The notes: generated by a model not told the origin, from the letters alone. Counted from the first letter of the stretch, positions 1 through 8,924 are shown. The stretch: DNA of 64,000 nucleotides from Sphingomonas sp. IC081 (GCF_006874585.1 NZ_CP029761.1:631001-695000); one strand, 5' to 3'. A program made the numbers and translations.

Positions 1-1
1 G

Positions 2-394
2 CTCGACAGCAAGATCGCCACCGCGCTGGTCGAACAGACCGCGACGATGGTGTTCATGCCCAATGCCCGCGCCCGCCATGAGGACTATTGCGAGGGCTTT
101 GGCCTCTCGCAGCACGAACTCGACGTCATCAAGACGCTGCCCGCGCACTCGCGCTGCTTCCTGATCCGCCAGTCGGACGCCTCGGTGGTGGTGCGCCTCG
201 ATCTTTCGGGCATGCCCGAAGTGCTCACCGTGCTGTCGGGCCGCGAGAGCACCGTGCGCAAGCTCGACCAGCTTCGCGAACGCTACGGTGACGAGCCTTC
301 GGCGTGGTATCCGCTGCTCACCGGCCTCCAGTGGCCCAACGACCAATGGGGCGAGCAGGACGAGGATGCCGCCTGGGGCCAGGCGGCGGAGTAA
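2..394 (+). CDS. virB4: VirB4-type T4SS ATPase, C-terminal fragment
   Basis: The reading frame is open from the left edge and stops at TAA 392-394, so only about the last 130 residues are present. The visible text (LSQHELDVIKTLPAHSRCFL, then VVVRLDLSGMPEVLTVLSGR and a Trp-rich end) matches the extreme C-terminus of VirB4/TrbE ATPases, the inner-membrane motors of type IV secretion systems. The Walker motifs lie outside the window. The identification rests on this tail and on the virB6-virB9-virB10-virB11 genes that follow directly, with virB6 starting 6 bp after the stop. Confidence 0.8.
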   Translation, partial: LDSKIATALVEQTATMVFMPNARARHEDYCEGFGLSQHELDVIKTLPAHSRCFLIRQSDASVVVRLDLSGMPEVLTVLSGRESTVRKLDQLRERYGDEPSAWYPLLTGLQWPNDQWGEQDEDAAWGQAAE

Positions 395-399
395 GGCGG

Positions 400-1710
400 A
401 TGAGCGCCGCCTGCGAACAACTGACCGAACTGGCCTCCCAGGGCGTTGCCCCGGCGCTGCGCGCGGTGGACTGCGTCTCGAACGAGATGGCGGCGGCCGC
501 GTTCGGGCGCCTGTTCGGCGCCGGCGGGGCGATGGGGCCGGTCCTCATCCTCGTGCTGACGCTCTACATCGCGTTTCTTGGCTTCTCGCTGCTGTCCGGG
601 CGCTCCAGCCTCAGCGTCTCGGCGCTGACGCCGCGCATGCTGACGATCGGCTTCGTGCTGACTTTCGCGACCAGCTGGATGGCTTACCAGAGCGTGGTGT
701 GGAACCTCGCCATCGGCGGCCCGGACTGGATCGCGGGCGCGGTGATGGGCGCCAGGGGATCGGCCACGCAGATCTTCGGTGACCGCATCGACATCGTTTT
801 CAACGCCATTGCCGAAGCCTCTCAGGCTGCCGGGCAGGGCGGCGGTGAAGCGGCCCAGGGGGCGGCTGAAGGCGCTGCCGCCGGAGCCGGGGCCGGGGCG
901 GTCAAGGCCGCAGCGGCGGCCGGCGGCGCGGGGCTGTTCTCGCCCGACAGCGTGATGTGGATGGGCGCGCTGATGCTGCTGCTCGGCACGGTGGGCGTGC
1001 TGCTCACCGCGCGCATCGCGCTGGGCGTGCTGGTCGCGCTCGGGCCGATCTTTGTGGTCATGGGCCTGTTCGGCGGCACCCGCGGGCTGACCGCGGGCTG
1101 GCTGCGCGGTGTCGTGCTGACGGCGCTGACGCCGCTGTTCGTGGTGCTGGGCGGCGGGATCACGCTGGAACTGCTGGTGCCGATCGTCTCCTCGCTGGTC
1201 CAGGGCGCGCAGCTGGGCGAGATCGACGGGCGCGCGGCCATGGCGCTGTTTGTCGTCGCCGCCGTGCATCTGGCGCTGATGGGCATGATGCTCAAGGTTT
1301 CCGCCACGCTGGTGTCCGGCTGGCGGGTGTTTGGCCTTGCCGACGGCGAGCGTTCGCGCGGACGCGGCGACAGTGCCTCGCAGGCCGCGCCGCCGCCGCC
1401 TTCGGTGCAGGTGCAGCCATTTGCGACTTCCGCTGCGCAAGGCCGCGCGCCTGCCGTCTCTGCCGCCAGCGCGGCGGCCATGGCGGCTTCGGGCGGCGGC
1501 GCGGGTGCGGCAACGCATTCAAGCGAACGGCGAACCGTGGTAACCCAGGTCTCGGGCGGCGGAATCGAGCCGCTGGGACACAGCCATGCCTCGCGGGCGC
1601 GCGGCATCGGCAGCCGGTTCCGCAGTGCATCGAACGACAGCGGGCGCCCGGCGTCCCACCCCAACGCGACCCAGAACACCGCATCGAAGCCGGTGAAGGA
1701 GAATTCGTGA
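400..1710 (+). CDS. virB6: VirB6/TrbL family T4SS inner-membrane protein
   Basis: A 436-residue polytopic protein of the VirB6/TrbL family, the multi-spanning channel component of type IV secretion systems. Several hydrophobic segments are visible (around residues 45-62, 75-95 and 190-320), with a long Ala/Gly-rich loop at about 150-175. The C-terminal 110 residues are Ala/Ser/Pro-rich and presumably cytoplasmic. I chose ATG 400, just after the virB4 stop; an upstream in-frame ATG at 304 lies inside virB4. The TGA stop overlaps the virB9 ATG by one base, indicating translational coupling. virB6 is directly followed by virB9, without the virB8 often found between them. Confidence 0.85.
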   Translation: MSAACEQLTELASQGVAPALRAVDCVSNEMAAAAFGRLFGAGGAMGPVLILVLTLYIAFLGFSLLSGRSSLSVSALTPRMLTIGFVLTFATSWMAYQSVVWNLAIGGPDWIAGAVMGARGSATQIFGDRIDIVFNAIAEASQAAGQGGGEAAQGAAEGAAAGAGAGAVKAAAAAGGAGLFSPDSVMWMGALMLLLGTVGVLLTARIALGVLVALGPIFVVMGLFGGTRGLTAGWLRGVVLTALTPLFVVLGGGITLELLVPIVSSLVQGAQLGEIDGRAAMALFVVAAVHLALMGMMLKVSATLVSGWRVFGLADGERSRGRGDSASQAAPPPPSVQVQPFATSAAQGRAPAVSAASAAAMAASGGGAGAATHSSERRTVVTQVSGGGIEPLGHSHASRARGIGSRFRSASNDSGRPASHPNATQNTASKPVKENS

Positions 1711-2564
1711 TGTTCCGCAGCAAGGCCCAAATTCGTGGAGTCTCCCTCGCTGTGACCGCCATTCCCGCGCTGCTGATGCTCGCCTCGCCCGCACTGGCGG
1801 ACGAGCGCCTGGTCGAGCGTCCGTTCGCCGACAACCAGGTGGTGCGGATCGACGGCAAGGCCGGGGTCCAGGCGACCATCGCCTTCGGCAAGGGCGAATC
1901 GATCGAGAACGTGGCGGTCGGCGATTCGCAGACCTGGCAGATCACCCCCAACAAGCGCGCCGACCTGCTGTTCGTGAAGCCGCTGGAAGCCAGCGCGCGT
2001 ACCAACATGACGGTGGTGACCAACCGCCACACCTATTTCTTCGACCTGGTCGCCTCGGCCAAGGCGCGGCCGCTCTACATGCTGCGCTTCACCTACAAGG
2101 ACGAACCGGCCGAGACCGCGCCCGCCATTCCGGGGGCGGCGCTGGCAGGTCTCGAACCGTCCGAGCGCGCGATCGCCGAGGGTGATGCGATGGCGATGCC
2201 CGCCGATCCGGCAGCGCTCAACTTCGCGTGGAAACGCACCGGCGCGCCCAGGCTGCTGCCCGCGCGTGTCTATGACGACGGGCTTTCCACTTATCTGCTC
2301 TGGCCGGAAAACACTGCCGTGCCCGCCATTCTCGTGCAGAACGAGAAGGGTGAGGAAGGCCCGGTGAACTACGCCGTGCGCGGCCAGACGATCGTGGTGG
2401 CCGAAGTGCCCCGGCTCATCATCCTGCGCTCGGGCAAGGCCAGCGCCACGCTGGAAAACAACCGCAGCGATGCGGCGCCGGCCGCTGCTGCCGCACCGGC
2501 TGCTCCCGCGGCAGCGGTCGCTGCCAATACTGCTTCCACGCCTGCTCCGGCCAAGGGGAACTGA
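1710..2564 (+). CDS. virB9: VirB9/TrbG family T4SS outer-membrane complex protein
   Basis: A 284-residue protein with a Sec signal peptide (positive N-terminus, hydrophobic core, cleavage near SPALA-DE at residues 25-32). An N-terminal VirB9 beta-sandwich follows, with the family text around RTNMTVVTNRHTYFFDL (residues 95-112). The C-terminal domain contains YDDGLSTYLLWP (about 188-199), the region that contacts VirB7/VirB10. VirB9 forms the outer-membrane core complex with VirB10. A poly-Ala/Pro tail ends the protein. The start overlaps the virB6 stop, and virB10 begins 2 bp after this stop. Confidence 0.92.
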   Translation: MFRSKAQIRGVSLAVTAIPALLMLASPALADERLVERPFADNQVVRIDGKAGVQATIAFGKGESIENVAVGDSQTWQITPNKRADLLFVKPLEASARTNMTVVTNRHTYFFDLVASAKARPLYMLRFTYKDEPAETAPAIPGAALAGLEPSERAIAEGDAMAMPADPAALNFAWKRTGAPRLLPARVYDDGLSTYLLWPENTAVPAILVQNEKGEEGPVNYAVRGQTIVVAEVPRLIILRSGKASATLENNRSDAAPAAAAAPAAPAAAVAANTASTPAPAKGN

Positions 2565-2566
2565 CC

Positions 2567-3658
2567 ATGGCGCCCAATTCCTCGATGCGCGAAAAGATCG
2601 CTGCCGATGCCGCCGCCGACCCGCGTGACGGGCAGGGCGCCGAGGTCATCGATCTTACCACCCGCAACGTCCTGCCGCGCGTCACCCAGCGCAAGAAGGC
2701 CGACGGGCTGGGGCTCGCGGCCGGGATCGTGTTCGTGATGGCACTGGGCGGACTGACGCTGTGGTCGATGGATTCGGTGCGCACGTCGCCGGTTGCAGGG
2801 GTTGAACCCACGCCGCCCGCCGCTGCTCCGCAGGCCGCCGCCATCGCGCCCGCTCCCGCCGTGCCCGCGCCCGCGCCGGTCGCCGCGCCCGCCGCCGCCC
2901 CGCTGCCCGCCCCGGCGCCCGCGCCGGTGCTGGCCGCCGCGCCGGGCGCTGCGCCTGCCGCCAATCCTTACGCCAGCCCGACCGTGGTTTTCGACGTCGG
3001 CGCCGGACCGGCGCCGGCCGGGCTTGCCGGACCTGCCGGTGAAGCCAAGGGCGGCGGCAACGCCAACGACGATTTCGCCGCGCGCGTGGGCGGCACCGGC
3101 TCCACCGCCTCGGCGACCCGCAACTTCGATCCCGCCACCACGGTCACGCAGGGCACGCTGATCCCGGCGGTGCTGGAAACCGCCATCGATACCGACGTGC
3201 CCGGCTACGTGCGCGCCATCGTCTCCACCGACGTGCGCAGTTTCGACGGCAAGCGCGTGCTCATCCCGCGCTCCTCGCGCCTGATCGGCCAGTACAAGAG
3301 CGGCCTCACGGCGGGGCAGAAGCGCGCCTACGTGATCTGGAGCCGGTTGATCCGCCCGGACGGCGTCTCGGTGAACCTCGGCTCGCCCGCCGTTGCCTTC
3401 GGCGGCGAGACCGGCCTTGCGGGCAAGGTCAACAGCCACTTCTTCGAGCGTTTCGGCTCGGCCATGCTGCTTTCCGTCGTCGGCGGCCTCTCGACCATCG
3501 TGTCGAGCGGGTCGAGCGTGGTGGTCGGCGGCGGCCAGTCGGCGGCCGCGGCGGCGATCCAGCAGAACGGCAGTGTCGGCCCGACCATCCGCGTGCGCCA
3601 GGGCGAGCCGATCCGCGTGTTCACCGCCAAGGACCTCGACTTCAGCCAGGCGCAATGA
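2567..3658 (+). CDS. virB10: VirB10/TrbI family T4SS core protein
   Basis: A 363-residue VirB10/TrbI protein, the ATP-energy-sensing scaffold that spans both membranes in type IV secretion. It has a short cytoplasmic N-terminus, a single transmembrane helix (about residues 47-68), and a long Pro/Ala-rich periplasmic linker (about 80-135). The conserved beta-barrel domain follows, with the family signature VTQGTLIPAVLETAIDTDVPG (about 184-204), and the C-terminus contains RVRQGEPIRVFTAKDLDFS. ATG 2567 lies 2 bp past virB9. Confidence 0.93.
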   Translation: MAPNSSMREKIAADAAADPRDGQGAEVIDLTTRNVLPRVTQRKKADGLGLAAGIVFVMALGGLTLWSMDSVRTSPVAGVEPTPPAAAPQAAAIAPAPAVPAPAPVAAPAAAPLPAPAPAPVLAAAPGAAPAANPYASPTVVFDVGAGPAPAGLAGPAGEAKGGGNANDDFAARVGGTGSTASATRNFDPATTVTQGTLIPAVLETAIDTDVPGYVRAIVSTDVRSFDGKRVLIPRSSRLIGQYKSGLTAGQKRAYVIWSRLIRPDGVSVNLGSPAVAFGGETGLAGKVNSHFFERFGSAMLLSVVGGLSTIVSSGSSVVVGGGQSAAAAAIQQNGSVGPTIRVRQGEPIRVFTAKDLDFSQAQ

Positions 3659-3676
3659 TCGGTGAAGATTGGATCG

Positions 3677-4747
3677 ATGGCGGACGTTCTTTCCCTTCAG
3701 GCCCTGCCTGCCGCACCCCTGCCTGCCACCCCCATGTTTGACGCATCCATGTCTGACGGGGGCGCGCAAGGCGCGCAGCGCAGCGTCTATCTCGACGCCT
3801 ACCTCGCGCCGCTGCGGCCCTGGCTCGACAAGGAGACGGTGACCGAGATTCTCGTCAACCGGCCGGGCGAGGTGTGGATCGAGGATGCGGCGCTTTCCGG
3901 CATGCAGCGCGTGGCCTTGCCCGCGCTCGACAACCGCCTGCTCCAGCGCCTTGCCGAACAGGTCGCGCGGATCAGCCACCAGGGCATCAACCGCGAGCAT
4001 CCGCTGCTCTCCGCCACGCTGTCCGGTTATGGTGGCGGGCAGGGTAGCGGGGCGCGCATCCAGCTGGTCGGCCCGCCCGCCACGCGGTCCGACTGGGCCA
4101 TGGCGATCCGCCGCCACCGCCTGCTCGAACTGCCGCTCGACGCCTATGACCGGGGGCCGATCACCCCGCCGGTCGAAGAACCGACGCCCGATCCGATGGC
4201 CGAGCCCATCGCCTTCCTGCGCGACGCCATCCGCCGCCGCCGCACGATCCTGATCTCGGGCGGCACCTCGACCGGCAAGACCACCTTCCTCAATGCCATG
4301 CTCGGCGAAATCCCCGGGCACGAGCGCGTGGTGCTGGTGGAGGACACCGCCGAACTGCATCTGCCGGGCGCCAACGGCGTGGGCCTGATCGCGGTGAAGG
4401 GCGAACTGGGCGAGGCGAAAGTCTCCGCCAACGACCTCCTCCAAGCGGCGCTGCGCCTGCGGCCCGACCGCATCGTGCTGGGCGAACTGCGCGGCGGCGA
4501 GACCGTGTCGTTCCTGCGCGCGATCAACACCGGCCATCCGGGCTCGTTCTCGACCGTCCACGCGAATACCCCGCGCGGCGCGCTGGAGCAGATCGCGCTG
4601 ATGTCGATGCAGACAGGATTGGGGCTGACGCGCGCGGAGACGCTGGAATATGCGGCCTCGGTGATCGATATCGTCGTGCAGCTTGACCGGCGGGACGGGA
4701 AGCGCGGGATCAGCCAGATTGCCGAGAGTGCGACTTTGGTAGGGTAA
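3677..4747 (+). CDS. virB11: VirB11-type T4SS hexameric ATPase
   Basis: A 356-residue traffic ATPase of the VirB11/GspE superfamily that drives type IV secretion at the cytoplasmic face. Walker A is GGTSTGKT (residues 195-202). It is followed by VVLVEDTAEL (Asp box), LRLRPDRIVLGELRGGE (Walker B region) and the His box TGHPGSFSTVHANT. An N-terminal domain of about 110 residues precedes the NTPase fold. I prefer ATG 3677, which has GGTGAAG at 3661-3667 as a possible ribosome site; an in-frame GTG at 3662 would add five residues. It is the last gene of the T4SS operon here, and no virD4 coupling protein follows. Confidence 0.93.
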   Translation: MADVLSLQALPAAPLPATPMFDASMSDGGAQGAQRSVYLDAYLAPLRPWLDKETVTEILVNRPGEVWIEDAALSGMQRVALPALDNRLLQRLAEQVARISHQGINREHPLLSATLSGYGGGQGSGARIQLVGPPATRSDWAMAIRRHRLLELPLDAYDRGPITPPVEEPTPDPMAEPIAFLRDAIRRRRTILISGGTSTGKTTFLNAMLGEIPGHERVVLVEDTAELHLPGANGVGLIAVKGELGEAKVSANDLLQAALRLRPDRIVLGELRGGETVSFLRAINTGHPGSFSTVHANTPRGALEQIALMSMQTGLGLTRAETLEYAASVIDIVVQLDRRDGKRGISQIAESATLVG

Positions 4748-4760
4748 AAGAAACAGGCAA

Positions 4761-4796
4761 GTCCTGGGGGATGATCCCCCAGACCCTCGAAACGTC
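4761..4796. repeat. 36-nt palindromic repeat, copy 1 (post-virB11)
   Basis: A dyad (CTGGGGG ATGAT CCCCCAG) is embedded in a 36-nt block beginning GTC and ending GTC, 13 bp after the virB11 stop. A second copy lies at 15878-15913 with 32 of 36 positions identical by eye. Two of the four changes are a compensated T-A to C-G swap in the stem. It may work as a terminator-like hairpin after virB11, but no U-tract follows. The rest of 4748-4874 shows no gene. Confidence 0.7.
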
Positions 4797-4874
4797 TTCG
4801 TCGCGCCCAGCCTATCCGTCGTGCGCTCCTTGCGGCGCAGGGGGGCTATGCTCCCCTGCTTTTACTCTTCCCCC

Positions 4875-6356
4875 TTAATCGACGATCGCGAGTCCCGCCG
4901 CATCGCGCACCTCGCACTCCAGCCCGAGCCAATCGGCCAAGGCCTTGTGATCCTTGGCGACGCCGGGGCTGTAGAGCGGGCGCATCACTTCGCAGAGCGT
5001 CAGCACCAGCGCGCCGTCCTCGATCCGCAGCGAGGTCTGCGACAGGCCGGACTGCGAGCAGCCGGTCAGGCGGCGGCAGAGGCGCACCGCGAGGCCCCAG
5101 CCGATCGCGCGGTCGAGGTCTTCCTTCGAGGCGAGGCGGGCGAAGGCGTCGGGCACCTCGGTCTTGCCGGAATTGGCAAAGACGGTCATCGCCATCATCG
5201 CGCGGCCGTGCATGTCGAGGCCGATCCAGCGCTTGCGCAGGGCCCAGGTCATCGCCTCTTCGGTGCGCAGGTTCGGTTCGGTGCGCATCGCGGCGAGCGC
5301 GAGCAGGCCGGAGGCCTGGCGCAGCTGGCGGTCCTGCGGTTCCTCGCGGCAGACGGCAGCGGTCCATCTGGCAAGGGCGACGGCATCGTCCGCCGTCACG
5401 CGGGCACTGGCGGAAAAGGCGGCGACGCTGGCCAGCATCGGGTCCTCGGCCTGCACCTCGGCATCGAGCTGGGCGTGAAGCAGGCCTTCGCGCAGGCCCC
5501 AGGAGGAGAACACCAGCTTGGACGGTTTGAGGCGGGTGATGACTTCGGCCATCAGCGCGGCGGCATCGGGCAGCGAGGCGAGGCGCGAGGCGGACGTGCG
5601 CGAATCGACGTCGCCCAGCTTGCCCCTGGCGAATTCGCGGGCGAGGTCGAGCGCCTGCGAGGCGGGCAGTTCGAAGCCGTGGGGATCGTCCACCGGCCAG
5701 TCGAGCACACGCATGGCCTGAAGCGCGAGCGCGCGCCAGGACCCGCCGACGATGTAGAGCGGCAGGCCCTTGCCCTGTTCCCATCCGGCCCGCTTGAGGC
5801 CGTCGCGCACGGTGTCGGCAAAGGCGGCCGGTCCCCTGGCGCGCAAGTCCGGCAGCCGCAGGGTGCCGAGCGGCAGGGTAACGCCGTGCCAGCTTTCGCC
5901 ATCGGCGATCTCGACGAGTTCGAGGCTGCCGCCGCCAAGGTCGGCGGCAACGCCGCGGGCGCCGGGGAAGGCGGCGATCACGCCGGTGGCGCTGGCGCGG
6001 GCTTCTTCCTCGCCGGTGAGCAGGCGGGGGTGGAGGCCGAGGGCCCGGACCGCGTCCAGGAACTCGGGGCCGTTCGTTGCATCGCGCGCGGCGGCGGTGG
6101 CCACGCATTCGACGTTTTTCACCTCGAACAGGCGCAGCAGGCCGGCGAAGCGGCCGAGCGCGATGAGCGCGCTGCGGATGCCCTTTTCGGCGATCGCGCC
6201 GGTCTTGCCGAGGTCGCGGCCCAGCCGGGCGCTCACCTTTTCGTTGAGGATGACGACGGGCGCGCGGGGCGGCCCGTTGTAGATCACCAGACGCACGGTG
6301 TTCGAACCGATGTCGATGATCGCGCGCTTTTCGCTCTTGAGGCTGATGCCGATCAT
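4875..6356 (-). CDS. ppx: Ppx/GppA exopolyphosphatase family protein
   Basis: A 493-residue Ppx/GppA phosphatase, which hydrolyses inorganic polyphosphate (or pppGpp) from the chain end. It has an ASKHA fold: IDIGSNTVRLVIY (about residues 13-25) is the phosphate-1 loop, and the Gly-rich loop GVAADLGGGSLELVEI (about 134-149) is the second phosphate-binding motif. I set the start at the ATG whose complement is 6354-6356, because the protein aligns from MIGISLKSEKR; the longer in-frame extension upstream has no family character. It lies 86 bp downstream of ppk on the same strand, so the two probably form one operon. A short upstream ORF overlaps this start (see the duplication at 6340-6385). Confidence 0.9.
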   Translation of the reverse strand: MIGISLKSEKRAIIDIGSNTVRLVIYNGPPRAPVVILNEKVSARLGRDLGKTGAIAEKGIRSALIALGRFAGLLRLFEVKNVECVATAAARDATNGPEFLDAVRALGLHPRLLTGEEEARASATGVIAAFPGARGVAADLGGGSLELVEIADGESWHGVTLPLGTLRLPDLRARGPAAFADTVRDGLKRAGWEQGKGLPLYIVGGSWRALALQAMRVLDWPVDDPHGFELPASQALDLAREFARGKLGDVDSRTSASRLASLPDAAALMAEVITRLKPSKLVFSSWGLREGLLHAQLDAEVQAEDPMLASVAAFSASARVTADDAVALARWTAAVCREEPQDRQLRQASGLLALAAMRTEPNLRTEEAMTWALRKRWIGLDMHGRAMMAMTVFANSGKTEVPDAFARLASKEDLDRAIGWGLAVRLCRRLTGCSQSGLSQTSLRIEDGALVLTLCEVMRPLYSPGVAKDHKALADWLGLECEVRDAAGLAIVD

Positions 6357-6385
6357 AGGAAAACCAGGCTGATGCCGATCATAGG
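6340..6385. repeat. 20-bp tandem duplication over the ppx start codon
   Basis: Positions 6340-6359 and 6366-6385 are identical 20-mers offset by 26 bp. On the minus strand each copy contains ATGATCGGCATCAGCCT, so the ppx start and first codons are duplicated. The offset is out of frame: the upstream copy (ATG at 6382-6380) encodes MIGISLVFL and then TGA, which overlaps the true ppx ATG as ATGA. This creates a nine-codon leader ORF that could couple translation into ppx. Confidence 0.75.
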
Positions 6386-6442
6386 GGGTCTTTGGTCGAT
6401 TGCCTCTCGAGCCCGAGACTCGGGCCAATTGCCCCCCTTATG

Positions 6443-8611
6443 TCAGATGTTGCCTCGTCTTAGCGAGAGCTTTGGCACTTTTCGTCCACTGGCAAGCGAC
6501 GCGCCGCGTCCTGAGAGCGACGGGTTGGTCATGAAATAGCGGTGGAGATTGAAGGGGTTGTCCACTTCTCCCACCCGGTCGTAGCTGCCGTCGGGGTGGA
6601 GCACCCAGGACTGTTCGGTGTCGAGCAGATTGGCCAGCATGACCTGGTCGAGCACCTGGTCGTGCACGGTCTTGTTGGTGATCGGCACCATGACCTCGAC
6701 CCGGCGGTCGAGATTGCGGCTCATCGCGTCGGCCGAGGTGATGTAGACCTTGGCCTTGCGGTTGGGCAGGTCCGCGCCGTTGGCGAAGGCCCAGATGCGG
6801 CAGTGTTCGAGGAAGCGGCCGATCACCGACTTCACAGTGATGTTTTCCGACAGTCCGGTGATGCCGGGGCGCAGGCAGCAGATGCCGCGCACGACGAGTT
6901 CGATGTCGACGCCCGCCTCGCTGGCGGCATAGAGCTTGTCGATGAGGCCGGGGTCGGTCAGCGAGTTCATCTTGGCCCAGATCTGCGCGGGCTTGCCGGC
7001 GCGGGCATTGGCGATCTCGCCGTCGATGTTGGTGTAGAGCGTGGAGCGCAGCGAAATGGGCGAGATCGACAGGCACTCGGTGCCCTTGGGCTCGACATAG
7101 CCGGTGATGAAGTTGAACAGGCGGCCGACGTCGCGCCCCATCGCCGGATCGGCGGTGAAGTAGGACAAGTCGGTATACACGCGCGCGGTGATCGGGTGGT
7201 AGTTGCCGGTGCCGAAGTGGCAGTAGGTGCGATAGCCGTCGCCCTCGCGCCGCACCACCATCGAGGTCTTGGCGTGGGTCTTCCAGTCCACGAAACCGTA
7301 GATCACCTGAACGCCCGCGCGTTCGAGCTGGCTGGCCCAGAGCAGGTTCTGCTCCTCGTCGAAGCGGGCTTTCAGTTCGACCACCGCGGTCACCGACTTG
7401 CCCTGTTCGGCCGCGCCGATGAGGGCGGAGATGATCGCCGACTGCTTGCCGGCGCGGTAGAGCGTCTGCTTGATCGCGATCACGTCCGGGTCGCGCGCGG
7501 CCTGGCGCAGGAAGTCGATCACCACCTCGAAGCTTTCGTAGGGGTGCTGGACAACGATGTCCTTCTCGCGGATGGCGGCGAAGATGTCGCCGTCATGCTC
7601 GAGGATGCGTTCGGGATAGCGGGGGGTATAGGGCTCGAACTTCAGTTCCGGGCGGTCCTCGTCGCAGATCGTCGACAGGCCGGAGAAGCCGATCAGCCCC
7701 TCGGTCTTCATGATCAGCGCCTTATCGAGCCCGAGCTGGTTGCGCAGCAGCTCCTCGGCGGCCGGGTCGAACTTGCCCTGCAGCTGGAGCACGATGACAA
7801 GGCCGCGGCGGCGGCGCTGGATCGCGGTGCGGTAGTAGCGCACCAGGTCCTCGGCATCTTCCTCGATCTCGATGTCGCTGTCGCGCAGGATGCGGAACAC
7901 GCCGTGGCCGTGCAGCGTGAAGCCGGGGAACAGTTCGTCCGCGTTGCGGCAGATCACGTCCTCGATCGAGATCCACGCCGCCTGCTCTCCGGGAATGCGC
8001 ACGAAGCGGGGCAGCGGGGCGGGGATCAGCACCATTTCCATGACCGGCGCGTCATCCGCCACGCGGGTCAGCGAGAACAGGATGCCGATGCCCTGGTTGG
8101 CGACGAAGGGGAACGGATGCGCCGGGTCGATCGCCTGCGGGGTGATCACCGCCATGACGTGTTCGAGGAAGTAGTTGCGCAGCCAGGCCTGCTGCTCGGC
8201 ATCGAGCGGTTCCTCGCCCACCACCCGGATGCCTTCCCCGGCCAGCTGGACCTTGAGGTCCGCCCAGGTTTCCTGCTGGATCGCCTCGAGTTGCAGCACC
8301 TTTTCATGGGTGATGGCGATGGCCTGCGAGGGGGTGAGGCCGTCCATCGAGATTTCCTCGATCTGGCGGCGCACCTGCCCGGCGATGCCGGCGACGCGCA
8401 CCATCAGGAACTCGTCGATGTTGCTGCCCGAGATCGAGAGGAACCGCAGCCGTTCCAGCAGCGGGTAATGGGGATTGCTCGCTTCGGCGAGAACACGCTC
8501 GTTGAAGGCCAGCCAGCTCTGCTCGCGGTTGAAGTAGCGGTTGGGCAGGGTGGCGAGGTCGGTCACCGGGCTGCGTTCACCGGGGGCCGTGTCTTCGTGA
8601 ATGTCCAGCAT
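6443..8611 (-). CDS. ppk1: Polyphosphate kinase 1
   Basis: A 722-residue PPK1, the membrane-associated enzyme that makes inorganic polyphosphate from ATP with a phosphohistidine intermediate. The N-domain starts NRYFNREQSWLAFNERVL (about residues 26-43). The head domain and the two phospholipase-D-like domains follow. Visible motifs include AIKQTLYRAGKQSAI, GFVDWKTHAKTSMVVRR (catalytic His region), YCHFGTGNYHP and the C-terminal RNLDRRVEVMVPI. Length is normal. The ATG complement is 8609-8611. It is the promoter-proximal gene of a ppk-ppx pair, the synthesis/degradation arrangement common in proteobacteria. Confidence 0.96.
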   Translation of the reverse strand: MLDIHEDTAPGERSPVTDLATLPNRYFNREQSWLAFNERVLAEASNPHYPLLERLRFLSISGSNIDEFLMVRVAGIAGQVRRQIEEISMDGLTPSQAIAITHEKVLQLEAIQQETWADLKVQLAGEGIRVVGEEPLDAEQQAWLRNYFLEHVMAVITPQAIDPAHPFPFVANQGIGILFSLTRVADDAPVMEMVLIPAPLPRFVRIPGEQAAWISIEDVICRNADELFPGFTLHGHGVFRILRDSDIEIEEDAEDLVRYYRTAIQRRRRGLVIVLQLQGKFDPAAEELLRNQLGLDKALIMKTEGLIGFSGLSTICDEDRPELKFEPYTPRYPERILEHDGDIFAAIREKDIVVQHPYESFEVVIDFLRQAARDPDVIAIKQTLYRAGKQSAIISALIGAAEQGKSVTAVVELKARFDEEQNLLWASQLERAGVQVIYGFVDWKTHAKTSMVVRREGDGYRTYCHFGTGNYHPITARVYTDLSYFTADPAMGRDVGRLFNFITGYVEPKGTECLSISPISLRSTLYTNIDGEIANARAGKPAQIWAKMNSLTDPGLIDKLYAASEAGVDIELVVRGICCLRPGITGLSENITVKSVIGRFLEHCRIWAFANGADLPNRKAKVYITSADAMSRNLDRRVEVMVPITNKTVHDQVLDQVMLANLLDTEQSWVLHPDGSYDRVGEVDNPFNLHRYFMTNPSLSGRGASLASGRKVPKLSLRRGNI

Positions 8612-8743
8612 GTCCTACGTCTTCGTTCGAGCGAGTCATGGGCGCCATGCACCCCTTGGACCCCCTTGCATGCCATGATGTCACTTTTGCTGCAATTGTG
8701 GGGGCTTCTTGCGCAATCTATCAAGTTCCGGCGGCAAGATCCC

Positions 8744-8924
8744 GTTTGAAAAATGCCCGCAGGGCATTTTTGCGCGGCACCGGCCCGCTCCCCCACCCGA
8801 CCACCCACGAGTGTATCCTGATGGGTGGTCGGCCCCCTCAGCGAAAAGGTCCCCCGGACCCTTTCGTGTTCTTCGGGACGGGAGCGGGCCGGTGCCGCGC
8901 AATTCGCATCGCGAATTTTCAAAC
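8744..8924. repeat. Multi-hairpin palindromic element upstream of ppk
   Basis: This 181-bp block folds on itself at several levels. The outer arms GTTTGAAAA (8744-8752) and TTTTCAAAC (8916-8924) are perfect complements. A perfect 22-bp stem joins 8771-8792 to 8880-8901. Smaller hairpins are AAAATGCCC/GGGCATTTT (8750-8770, sharing bases with the outer arm), CCGACCACCCA/TGGGTGGTCGG (8797-8832), a GGTCC/GGACC stem within CGAAA...TTTCG (8842-8866) and AATTCGC/GCGAATT (8901-8917). The element fills most of the 375-bp gap between divergent ppk and the transglutaminase operon. It could be an intergenic mobile palindrome or a structured RNA. Outside it, 8612-8743 and 8925-8986 show no gene. Confidence 0.75.
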
